A stretch of DNA of 64,000 bases from Hymenobacter sp. YC55 (GTDB taxonomy: Bacteria > Bacteroidota > Bacteroidia > Cytophagales > Hymenobacteraceae). Numbering within the stretch: the first letter of the stretch is position 1; every line of letters starts with the position of its first letter. The notes beneath the pieces were generated by a model that worked only from the letters and a program-made list of their open reading frames with translations, was not told where the DNA came from and searched no databases. The translations under genes were made by a program, and so were the position numbers. Positions 37,634 through 45,616 of this stretch are shown piece by piece. The stretch lies in the NCBI RefSeq assembly GCF_029433095.1, contig NZ_JARNTX010000001.1, forward strand, positions 806,001 to 870,000. Reading direction: 5' to 3'.

Positions 37634-38686
37634 GTGCCCAAGCAGTTCGTTGCTTTCCAGAAGCTCCGCCAGCAGCCTACCATTGTAGTAGACAGTGTGG
37701 GCTTGGGTGCTACTCTCACGCTAGCGCATTGGCGCGGCGCGGCTACACCAGAATTCTTGCGCGACGATACCAGTGCGGGCTCGGTGCTCCGGGCACTGCA
37801 CGCGCCCGAAACCCCTGGTATAAACGCCACAGCTGTCACGGCCAATCATTTTGATGTAGATGGCTTTGTGGGCGTGTGGAGCTTGCTGAATCCCGAGCTA
37901 GCCTTGCGTCACGAGCACCTACTCCGTCTTACCGCCACCCTCGGCGACTTCCGGGAACTGGATTGGCAGGACCCTTGCGCCGACCACGCCTTGCAACTGG
38001 TGTGCTGGCTGAATGCCAAGGAAAAAGAGTTGTTCTATGTGCCGTTTGGCGCGCCAGCGCTGCGCCGGCGCGAAGACGAGGCTTCAGCAGATAAATTCGA
38101 GTGGTTTTTGCTGCGCTTTCAGCACGTACTAGAAAATCCTGAGAATGAGCACCCGGTGTGGGAGCCGGAGTATGAGCGGGTCAAACAAGCGGCCACCGTG
38201 CTACAAGGTGCAGATGCACGGCTTACCCGGTATCCGGAAATTGGGCTGGTGGTGGTGCGGGCACCAGTGCCGCTGCCTTACTACGCGTTGTTCGGCCCTA
38301 CGGCGGGCTACGACATGGTACTCAGCATCTACGGAGGGCAGCGCTACGAATTCGAGTACAAATATACCACCTGGATAGACCTCGAAAGCCGCCCTACACT
38401 GCCTCGTCTGCCACTCGACACCTTGGCCGCTCAACTCAACGCCCGCGAGCAAGCTCCGCACCGCTGGACCTTCGATGGCATAACCGATACTGGCCCTTTG
38501 CTGCGCTTGGCGGGCAAAAGCCTTGGCAAAGCGCAACGCTACGCCGACCCTGACCAGCGGCCAATTCATGCTTCTTCTATCGCGCCGGAAGAGCTAGAGC
38601 AATTAGTGGTGACATACTTCCGAGAGAAATACGCCGCTATAGAACCAAAACAGTACTGGACGTGGGCAGAAATCAAAGCTGTATAG
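37634..38686 (+). CDS. Uncharacterised conserved protein with GTG start
   Basis: A 350-residue cytosolic protein without signal or membrane segments. The GTG at 37634 is the only reasonable start: no in-frame ATG occurs before the conserved-looking N-terminal half, and a TAnnTTTG element lies just upstream. A short motif, ANHFDVDGFVGVWSLLNP (about 75-92), has the acidic/His look of metal-dependent phosphoesterases of the DHH type, but the rest does not match that family convincingly. It resembles a Bacteroidota/Actinobacteria domain of unknown function (possibly DUF6687). It converges on sbcC. Confidence 0.75.
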   Translation: MPKQFVAFQKLRQQPTIVVDSVGLGATLTLAHWRGAATPEFLRDDTSAGSVLRALHAPETPGINATAVTANHFDVDGFVGVWSLLNPELALRHEHLLRLTATLGDFRELDWQDPCADHALQLVCWLNAKEKELFYVPFGAPALRRREDEASADKFEWFLLRFQHVLENPENEHPVWEPEYERVKQAATVLQGADARLTRYPEIGLVVVRAPVPLPYYALFGPTAGYDMVLSIYGGQRYEFEYKYTTWIDLESRPTLPRLPLDTLAAQLNAREQAPHRWTFDGITDTGPLLRLAGKSLGKAQRYADPDQRPIHASSIAPEELEQLVVTYFREKYAAIEPKQYWTWAEIKAV

Positions 38687-38722
38687 AGGCAGCTTTGATA
38701 ACGACTTAGTAGTTAACAGACG

Positions 38723-41700
38723 CTATAGTGCCTCTCCAAAGCCTACAATCTGCAACGAGCTAACGCCACCAACACCCTTGCGCACGTTGATCTGGGTGCT
38801 GACGCGTTCCTTCAGCGCTTCGACGTGGGAGATGATACCGATAGTTTTGCCACTGCCCTGCAAGTTCTCGAGAGCCGAAAGGGCGACATCCAAGGCATCA
38901 GGGTCGAGCGTACCGAAGCCTTCGTCAATGAAGAGCGTGTCGATTTGGGTGCGGTGACTGGCTAGTTCCGACAACCCCAAGGCCAGCGCCAAACTCACCA
39001 AGAAACTCTCCCCACCCGACAACGAGTTCATCGTGCGGCTGCTGCCGCCCTGGTACTCATCGACGATGAGCAGGTCGAGGTGCTCCTCTGGGTTACGCAG
39101 GATGCGGTATCGGTCGGTGAGGCGGTGCAGGTGGCGGTTGGCCAGGTCGGTGAGGCGGGCCAGAGTTAGGCCTTGGGCAAATTCACTGAATTTCTTGCCA
39201 TCGGCCGAGCCTATCACGTCGGCTAGCTGGCGCCAGCGGCGGGCCTCTTGCTGCTGTTTCTCTAGTTGCTCGGCCAGGGTAGCGTGGCGCTCTTGGCCGT
39301 TGCGGTGGTCGTGCAGGCGCTGCTGCCGCTGGCCTAGCTGCTGATTAAGATTGGCCAGCTGCTGATTACTGGCACGTAGCTGCTGCTCTATTGACTCTAA
39401 AGGCTCCTCGGTAAGGGCGCGGGCTTGCTCTTGCTGAAGCTGCTGCGCCAAATCGGTGAGGGTTTGTTGGGTGACGGCCAGCGCCTGCTCGTGCCGCTGA
39501 AGCTGGTCGGCGAGGCGGCGCACCTCGGGGTCGGGGAGGAGCAGGGCAGTAAGAGCGGCAGGGTCGGGGGCGAGGCCCGCGGCGGAAAGGGCTGTTGTGA
39601 GCGTGGTGTGCTGCTGCTCCCGAAGCAACTGCTGCGTTTGGGCATCCTGCTCTCGCTGTTGCTGCTGGGTATTGGCCAGCACCAAAGCGGTTTCGTGTTG
39701 CTGCAGTGTCTGTTCGGCTTGCTGCCGCCGGGTTTCTGCTTGGCGCACCGCTTCTTCGAGCTGCTGGCGGGCCTGGGCTACGTCGGAGCCAGAGAAAAGC
39801 GCTTGCCGCTGGTGCTGCTGCGCCTGAATATCATTGTATTTGTCGAGCACCGTTTGCTTGCGGGCTCGGAGCCAAATATCCAGTTCCTTTTTCTGCCGCT
39901 CGGCTTCATCGGCGGCTACACTTACGCCACTTAACTCATTACTGGCTTTCTCGCGCTGCTGCTGTTTGGTGGTGAACTCTAGAATGCGCAGGCGAGCCTG
40001 CTCCATCAGGGCGCGCCCATTTTCATCGGAGAACACCATCCCGAAGTTTTCGAGCTGGCTCTGAATCATCATTTTGGCGGCCGGGCCACGTTCTTCGGCA
40101 TCGGCCAGCTCGGCTTCTAAGTGCAGTACGGCCTGAGCGTATTCCTGCTGCTGCCGCGTGGCCGCTTCCTGCTGCGTAGTAGCCTGCGTAAAGTGCTGGT
40201 TGATGGTCGTGTGCTGGTCGCGCAGCTCTTTCATTTCCTGCACCAAGGCTCTTACTTCTTCGGCCGCGGCTTTCTCACCGGCTTCGGGCAACAGCTGGAT
40301 GGTATCTGCTGGCACCTCCGCGGGCTCAGGGCCGGCTTGCTCCAGCATGGTAACATAGGTGTTGAGGCGGTTGAAGCGGGTTCCTAGGGCGCGCACCCGC
40401 TGGCTCATGTCTTCCTCGCGTTGCCGGTCGTGCTGGAAAGCATCCTCGCTCACGCCTAGCACCCCAGCCAAGTAGGGGTGTTCGGTAGCTCCGCACACTG
40501 GGCACGGCTGGCCGGGCTCCAAGAGCTGGCGCGTGTCGGTGTGCGACAAAATCAGCTGCTGCATCTGGAGGCTACGGCGGAGGTCGTCCCAGTGTTGCTG
40601 TTCTTTTTCCTGCTCGCGCACCAGGCTTGCCACGTGGTAGCGCAAGCGGTGCAGCCAAGCGGTGCGGGCATCGAGGGCAACTTGCTGGCGGGTGCTAAGG
40701 GCCTGCAAATGCTGACTGGCTTCGGTGGCAGCCTCTTGGTAGCGGGTGGCTGCCTCCGTGGCTTGGGTTTGGCGCTGGCGCGCCTCGTGCAGGCGCTGGC
40801 GCAATTGGCCTAGCTCGGCTTTCAGGTGCTCCCACTGCTGCAGGTTGGCCGATAAGTCGGGCAGGGTTTCGTTTAACTCGCTGATGTTGGCGTTTAGCTC
40901 CAGCCACTTCGTTAGCTCGCGCACTTGCTCGCGCAAGGTGCGGGTGAGGGTGGCGGCTTGTTCGGCTGTAGCTTTTAGCGCCTTGCACTGCTCGTTTTTT
41001 TGCTCGTACTCTTCTTTCGCCAACTGCAATTGCTTGTTGGCTTCGCGTATCGAGTTGTCTAGCTGCTCGGCCTCCCGCAGCTTGGGCTCTTGCAACTGGC
41101 GGGTAGCCGTGGCCGTGTCGTAGGCTTGCTGTGCGGTGGCGCGGGCAGCGGCAGCCGTGTCGCGGAGCTGCTGCAACTGCGGGAGGCGCTGCCGAAACTG
41201 CTCGGCCTCTTGGCGCAGGCGGGCTATGTGCGCATCCGACTGCCGAAGCAACGCCCAATCGGTGGCAAAGGGAGCTGCCTGGGTGTGCAAAGCCAAGCGC
41301 TGCTTCAGCGGGGTGAGGGTATCGGTTTGGGCCGTGAGCTGGAGCTGGCGGGTTTGACTTTCTTGGTGACGCGTGCGGAGTTCCTGCAAGCGCCGCAGCC
41401 AAGTCTGGGCATCCTGAAGCTTCTGCTGAGCACTAGTAGTTTCTTCAAGCTGCTGCTGTAGCAACTGAATTTCGGTTTCTAGCACGGCCACTTCCTCGGG
41501 CGAAAGCAGCACTACACCCGCCAGACCCGCGCGCAGGGTTTCCACTAACTGCGCTTCCTGCTTGGCTTTCTCGAAGGACGCCCGCGAGATATCAGAGTAC
41601 TTTTTGGTGTCAGTAATCTTCTCGAGCAATTGCGCCCGCTCGCCTGCCGTCGATTTCAGAAACTTGGTGAAGTCGCCCTGCGCCAGCAACACCGAGCGCA

Positions 41701-42157
41701 AAAATTGCCGGTATTCAAGCCCGCTCAGCTCCGCCACCCGTAGCGGCACCTTCGACTTGTAGGTTTCCAGAAACGGCCAAGTTTCCTCGCCGTTCTCGGC
41801 TACGTGCCGCTCACTTAACTCCATACGCGGATCCTGCAGCTTGCCATCCGGACGCTTGCGGGCGCGGTATTGGCCCCACTTTGCGCGGTACTGCTGGCCG
41901 TTCACTTCAAACTCCACTTCGGCCCAACTTTCGCCAGTGCCGTGGCTCATTACCTGCTCGGGGCCACTGGTTTCGTGGCGTGGCACCTGCCCGTAGAGTG
42001 AGAGCGTAATGGCATCGAGAATGGTCGTCTTGCCCGCCCCCGTAGCGCCAGTTATGGCAAATAGCCCCGCATCTGATAGCGGCGACTGGCTGAAATCCAC
42101 GGTGTGCTCCCCGCGCAGGGAGTTGAGATTGAAGAAGCGGACGCGGAGAATTTTCAT
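38723..42157 (-). CDS. sbcC: Exonuclease subunit SbcC (Rad50-like SMC ATPase)
   Basis: A 1144-residue SMC-like protein that, with SbcD, forms an ATP-dependent nuclease cutting hairpin and blocked DNA ends. Walker A GATGAGKTT at 37-45; two long Gln/Glu-rich coiled coils flank the zinc hook Cys552-x2-Cys555 (CPVCG). The C-terminal ATPase lobe has the signature LSGGESFLVSLALALGL and Walker B LFIDEGFG. The coding strand is very rich in glutamine in the coiled coils. The SbcD partner is encoded at 55425, 13 kb away, instead of immediately upstream. Confidence 0.95.
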   Translation of the reverse strand: MKILRVRFFNLNSLRGEHTVDFSQSPLSDAGLFAITGATGAGKTTILDAITLSLYGQVPRHETSGPEQVMSHGTGESWAEVEFEVNGQQYRAKWGQYRARKRPDGKLQDPRMELSERHVAENGEETWPFLETYKSKVPLRVAELSGLEYRQFLRSVLLAQGDFTKFLKSTAGERAQLLEKITDTKKYSDISRASFEKAKQEAQLVETLRAGLAGVVLLSPEEVAVLETEIQLLQQQLEETTSAQQKLQDAQTWLRRLQELRTRHQESQTRQLQLTAQTDTLTPLKQRLALHTQAAPFATDWALLRQSDAHIARLRQEAEQFRQRLPQLQQLRDTAAAARATAQQAYDTATATRQLQEPKLREAEQLDNSIREANKQLQLAKEEYEQKNEQCKALKATAEQAATLTRTLREQVRELTKWLELNANISELNETLPDLSANLQQWEHLKAELGQLRQRLHEARQRQTQATEAATRYQEAATEASQHLQALSTRQQVALDARTAWLHRLRYHVASLVREQEKEQQHWDDLRRSLQMQQLILSHTDTRQLLEPGQPCPVCGATEHPYLAGVLGVSEDAFQHDRQREEDMSQRVRALGTRFNRLNTYVTMLEQAGPEPAEVPADTIQLLPEAGEKAAAEEVRALVQEMKELRDQHTTINQHFTQATTQQEAATRQQQEYAQAVLHLEAELADAEERGPAAKMMIQSQLENFGMVFSDENGRALMEQARLRILEFTTKQQQREKASNELSGVSVAADEAERQKKELDIWLRARKQTVLDKYNDIQAQQHQRQALFSGSDVAQARQQLEEAVRQAETRRQQAEQTLQQHETALVLANTQQQQREQDAQTQQLLREQQHTTLTTALSAAGLAPDPAALTALLLPDPEVRRLADQLQRHEQALAVTQQTLTDLAQQLQQEQARALTEEPLESIEQQLRASNQQLANLNQQLGQRQQRLHDHRNGQERHATLAEQLEKQQQEARRWRQLADVIGSADGKKFSEFAQGLTLARLTDLANRHLHRLTDRYRILRNPEEHLDLLIVDEYQGGSSRTMNSLSGGESFLVSLALALGLSELASHRTQIDTLFIDEGFGTLDPDALDVALSALENLQGSGKTIGIISHVEALKERVSTQINVRKGVGGVSSLQIVGFGEAL

Positions 42158-42667
42158 TTACAATAGCTGGCTGAGAGATGAGCCAGAGGAAACAAGTAAT
42201 AAAGGAGCCTCAAAGGGACGGTGTAGCTGCCCTACTTGATAAAGGAATCCGCTTGCTCGAAGAGAAAAACTAACTGGACGTCGCTACAACCTAAGCGAAA
42301 AACTAAGCTTAACCGAAAGCAAAGCTTCGCACTACGAAGTTACTGCGAAATAGCGGCACCTCGGCGTAGTGCGCTTTCTCGGCATTGGTCTTCAATTCAA
42401 TATAACCCATCGAAAGCATGTACTCAACGGCTTACTCTTCTTAAGCCCACCTTATACCTCGCCAACGGCAAAGCCACCGTTTTCTAACGGCGTCAGCCGT
42501 GACGTGCAGACCAGGCGTATTGAGGATAGGCCTAAACCCACAGCCGGTTTAGTTACCATCGGTTTCAACATTCCAACAAGCTGAATGCCAGCTGGGCTAA
42601 TGCTGCTGGAAAGGTGTCATATCATCTTATGAAGAGAAGTAAGCCGCTACTTAACTACACCTTGGGA
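42158..42667. other. 510-bp intergenic region
   Basis: Between sbcC and the GH43 gene, both on the minus strand. The only structure noted is a perfect 9-bp inverted repeat CGCACTACG (42328-42336) / CGTAGTGCG (42365-42373), plus a small CGTCA/TGACG hairpin near 42488. The open frames here have no protein-like features. Confidence 0.5.
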
Positions 42668-43669
42668 CTATTCTGGAGCGCCAAAATTGGGCAAGCCGTC
42701 CTCGTTCCAGGTAAAGGGCTTTGCGCGAACTTGGCGGGCCCAACCGGCTTGGCTACGGCGAGCAGCGTGGTAGATGATGTAGTCCTGCTGGTTGATTTCA
42801 ACGAAGCAGGCATGGCCCGGGCCGAAAATGGTGTCCGTCTTTGAAAACACGGGCTGGGGCTCCTTGCGCCACGAAGCCGGGTTTAGCAGGTCGCCGCCCA
42901 AGTACGTGAGCTGACCTAGGCAATAGTCATCGGTCCAACTGCCGCTGGCGGAGTAGACAATAAAGATGCGGCCGTTGCGAGTCAGCACTTGCGGACCTTC
43001 GTTCACGTACGGGTAGCCCTGCTTTTCCCACTCGTATTCCGGTCGAGATATGCACACCCGGTCCGAGGAAATCGTGTAGGGGTTGCTCATTCCGGCGATG
43101 TAAATGTTTTGGCTGACGTTGGTAAATCCATCCCACCCTGACCATACGAAATACTTCTGCCCGTCGTCGGTGGCTAGTATCGTTCCGTCAATGGCCCATC
43201 GGTCGGTGGGGACGTCAAGTTTGCCTTTGAACTCGTATTCGCCTTGCGGGTCATCGGAAATACCCTCAAGGGCATAAAGTCGCTCTTCGCCGTTTTTGGC
43301 ATTATAAAGGGCGAAATAGATATACCATTTCCCGTCGATTAGCTGCAGCTCGGGAGCCCATATTTCCACAAACTCGGGCGTGGTGCCTTGCTTGCCTGGC
43401 CATACCTGCACGAGCTCGGCGGTGGCCATTTCCGTTAAGCTAGAGAACCTGCTTACCTGAATGGTTTGCTTTAGCCTATCAACGCTGCAATAGTACAGGT
43501 GGCCTTCGTGCGAAATAACCCAGGGGTCTTCACCATCTTCCACCAACACATGCGTTTGGTCGCCACTTGGTGGCAGCGCCCGCGCGTTCTTTGTTAGCTC
43601 GTTTATTTCCGCTACGGTCATCGGCGCTAAATGCGCCTCTTGGTAAATATGGTCATCAGGTATATGCAT
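42668..43669 (-). CDS. GH43-type glycoside hydrolase, cytosolic
   Basis: A 333-residue five-bladed beta-propeller glycosidase of clan GH-F. The expected acidic triad is visible: Asp48 (GEDPWVI, base), Asp161 (WAIDGTIL, pKa modulator) and Glu224 (VNEGPQVL, acid). GH43 enzymes remove arabinose, xylose or galactose side chains. There is no signal peptide at either possible start (43669, or the internal Met at residue 17), so it would act on imported oligosaccharides or be exported by another route. No SusC/SusD or other arabinan/xylan genes are next to it; it lies 139 bp from the PhyH gene on the same strand. Confidence 0.82.
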   Translation of the reverse strand: MHIPDDHIYQEAHLAPMTVAEINELTKNARALPPSGDQTHVLVEDGEDPWVISHEGHLYYCSVDRLKQTIQVSRFSSLTEMATAELVQVWPGKQGTTPEFVEIWAPELQLIDGKWYIYFALYNAKNGEERLYALEGISDDPQGEYEFKGKLDVPTDRWAIDGTILATDDGQKYFVWSGWDGFTNVSQNIYIAGMSNPYTISSDRVCISRPEYEWEKQGYPYVNEGPQVLTRNGRIFIVYSASGSWTDDYCLGQLTYLGGDLLNPASWRKEPQPVFSKTDTIFGPGHACFVEINQQDYIIYHAARRSQAGWARQVRAKPFTWNEDGLPNFGAPE

Positions 43670-43808
43670 GTCTATGCTACATCAATAGAGTGCAGGGGAT
43701 AAGACTAGAAAAGAAGCTAGAGCGTTGGTTTTCCTTCTTGCTAGAGGCGCAATGGCATCTAAGAAGGGCAACGAACACTCTAGCTTATATTTCTTTCCTC
43801 TACAAGTC

Positions 43809-44654
43809 CTACGCCTCGCCCATCATCAACCCTTCAATAGTATGTCCTTGCTCGATAACCTCTAGCTCATCAACTATCCGGCACGTGAGGTGCTGCTTGA
43901 GGCTTTCGGGGAGGGTTTCGTAGAATGCTTTACTGACTTGTAGGTCGTGGCGCTCAGCGTTGTTAGCGGTGGGAGCATCTACGCCGAGTACCAACGCGGG
44001 GCGGGGCTTGTCGGAGTAGTTGGCCGTGCCGCGGTGAATAGTTAGGGCCGAACGGGCCGAGATGTCGCCCATCTGTGGCATTTTGCGCTGGGCACGCTGC
44101 TCGTAGCGGGGGCTGTTGGATTTGGGCGGGAACATGCCGTGTTCGAAATCGATAGGCAAGTCCCACTGCGTGCCGGGCGCCACCTCGAATGGGCCCATAT
44201 CTTCGGTCACGTCGATGGTGGTAAGGTTGAAGGCCAGCGAGTTGAGTCGGCGGCCAATGATGGTGTCGTCGGGGGCAGGAAAGTCGCGGTGCCAGGGCTG
44301 GTTGACGGCGCCGGGATTGGGCACGTCGAAGCCGATTTCCACGATTTTATACTCTGGTCCGAGCACCGCCTCGCACACCGCCGTCACCCACGGGTGCGTG
44401 GCTAGCTCCACAAAGCCGCGAATATTTTCGGGGTGAATCTCGACGTAGTGCCGCTTAGGACCACGGCCAAGGGCACCACCAGGACGTTTCAGGGCATCTG
44501 CGTAGAGCACGGCAATGTCTTCGCCGAGCTGCTGCGCCCATTCGCGACTAAAGGCCCCTTTCAGGCCGATAATACCGTCGCCGTAGAGCCCGCCCATAAT
44601 TTGCGCGACGTCGTAGGTGGTTTGGGTGGGATTTTTTAACTGCGCTGTTTCCAT
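43809..44654 (-). CDS. Phytanoyl-CoA dioxygenase (PhyH) family oxygenase
   Basis: A 281-residue Fe(II)/2-oxoglutarate-dependent dioxygenase. The iron triad is His122-x-Asp124 (QPWHRDFP) and His207 (LTIHRGTANYSDKPRP), with an Arg near 218 suited to 2-oxoglutarate. PhyH members hydroxylate varied small molecules and peptidyl or nucleotide substrates; the specific one is not evident. It is encoded upstream of the GH43 gene in the same direction, perhaps co-transcribed, but no pathway is suggested. Confidence 0.85.
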   Translation of the reverse strand: METAQLKNPTQTTYDVAQIMGGLYGDGIIGLKGAFSREWAQQLGEDIAVLYADALKRPGGALGRGPKRHYVEIHPENIRGFVELATHPWVTAVCEAVLGPEYKIVEIGFDVPNPGAVNQPWHRDFPAPDDTIIGRRLNSLAFNLTTIDVTEDMGPFEVAPGTQWDLPIDFEHGMFPPKSNSPRYEQRAQRKMPQMGDISARSALTIHRGTANYSDKPRPALVLGVDAPTANNAERHDLQVSKAFYETLPESLKQHLTCRIVDELEVIEQGHTIEGLMMGEA

Positions 44655-44999
44655 ACTGCTCTGCTGTTAGGCTGTTTGAAAGTCAACCGAACTCCGTCCC
44701 GCATCAACAGGGGTACAAGAGAAGCCAGTCGATGTCTATTTCCTAACGGATTCAAAGCGTTTTTGGTGGCATCAGGTGCCGGAAATGCCACACTTTTGAA
44801 TTCTTACGCGGTACTTGGCTTGTGTGTAGACATAAAGGAATCACTCGCCTCCTCGAAAAGTGACGGTACTAGGCTCTCTTCTGCATTACCTTCCCAATAG
44901 TATGCTCACTCTTGATTAGCCCGAGAAATCTAACAAATCGGCTCCGGTGAGCAATTGTTCTATTTCAGTGTATTGCTACTCTAACGGCAAGCTCAGGCT
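44655..44999. other. 345-bp divergent intergenic region
   Basis: Separates the divergent PhyH gene and the AT-rich secreted hypothetical gene. It must contain both promoters, but no clear TTG/TAnnTTTG pair or operator-like repeat was seen. Confidence 0.4.
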
Positions 45000-45554
45000 A
45001 TGAAAACTAGAATCACACTTTTTGTCTTGTTCTTACTTGTTTTCAAGGTGTGCTGTGCGGCTGACTCTATTCGGGGTGATACTACAAGAATAGCTTTCGA
45101 TAAGTGTTTCTCAAACATTCATCATTCTGACTTTGCACGTGCTTTAGGCTGCCATAATACATTTTATAAGCTGATAGGGAAGAAATATGTGTTAAGTATC
45201 AAGCTTGACACGCTTCCCCAGACTGGCTCCTGTATAACTGCTCAAGGCCCAAGAACAATACAGTATTTTATGGCTGCTCTTTCTGTTTATAAAGACAGCA
45301 AGGCTAACCTAAATAATATTTGCACTGATGTGACTACAGTTAACAGTGCAAGACCTGTTAGAAAAATTGTAAGCAAGACAGGTGAAATAGTAATTGGGGT
45401 CAGTAGTAAAACGGATTACTACGGCGAAGCTGCTGATGTAGTGAGTATCATGGTTAAACGGTTGATTTTCTATGATAAAGAGAATAATAAGAAGATAGAG
45501 ATTAAGAATGAGATGTTTTGGAAAGTGGTGAATGTCCTAAATAAACAAGGGTAA
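45000..45554 (+). CDS. Secreted hypothetical protein, AT-rich gene
   Basis: A 184-residue protein with a signal peptide (MKTRITLFVLFLLVFKVCCA) and a globular, Lys/Ser-rich remainder ending in a positively charged tail. I do not recognise the family. The gene is markedly AT-richer than its neighbours (many AAT, ATA and TTA codons), which suggests recent acquisition. It precedes the GH92 gene by about 60 bp in the same direction. Confidence 0.6.
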   Translation: MKTRITLFVLFLLVFKVCCAADSIRGDTTRIAFDKCFSNIHHSDFARALGCHNTFYKLIGKKYVLSIKLDTLPQTGSCITAQGPRTIQYFMAALSVYKDSKANLNNICTDVTTVNSARPVRKIVSKTGEIVIGVSSKTDYYGEAADVVSIMVKRLIFYDKENNKKIEIKNEMFWKVVNVLNKQG

Positions 45555-45616
45555 AGATTAACTAAACGCACTGCTCCTTACCTTTCCAGCTTCAACTCCA
45601 CTCCTGATTGAAGCTG

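Noticed and set aside
42236..42487. An 83-codon frame between sbcC and the GH43 gene
   Set aside because: No conserved features, atypical residue use, and it runs across a 9-bp inverted repeat; treated as non-coding.
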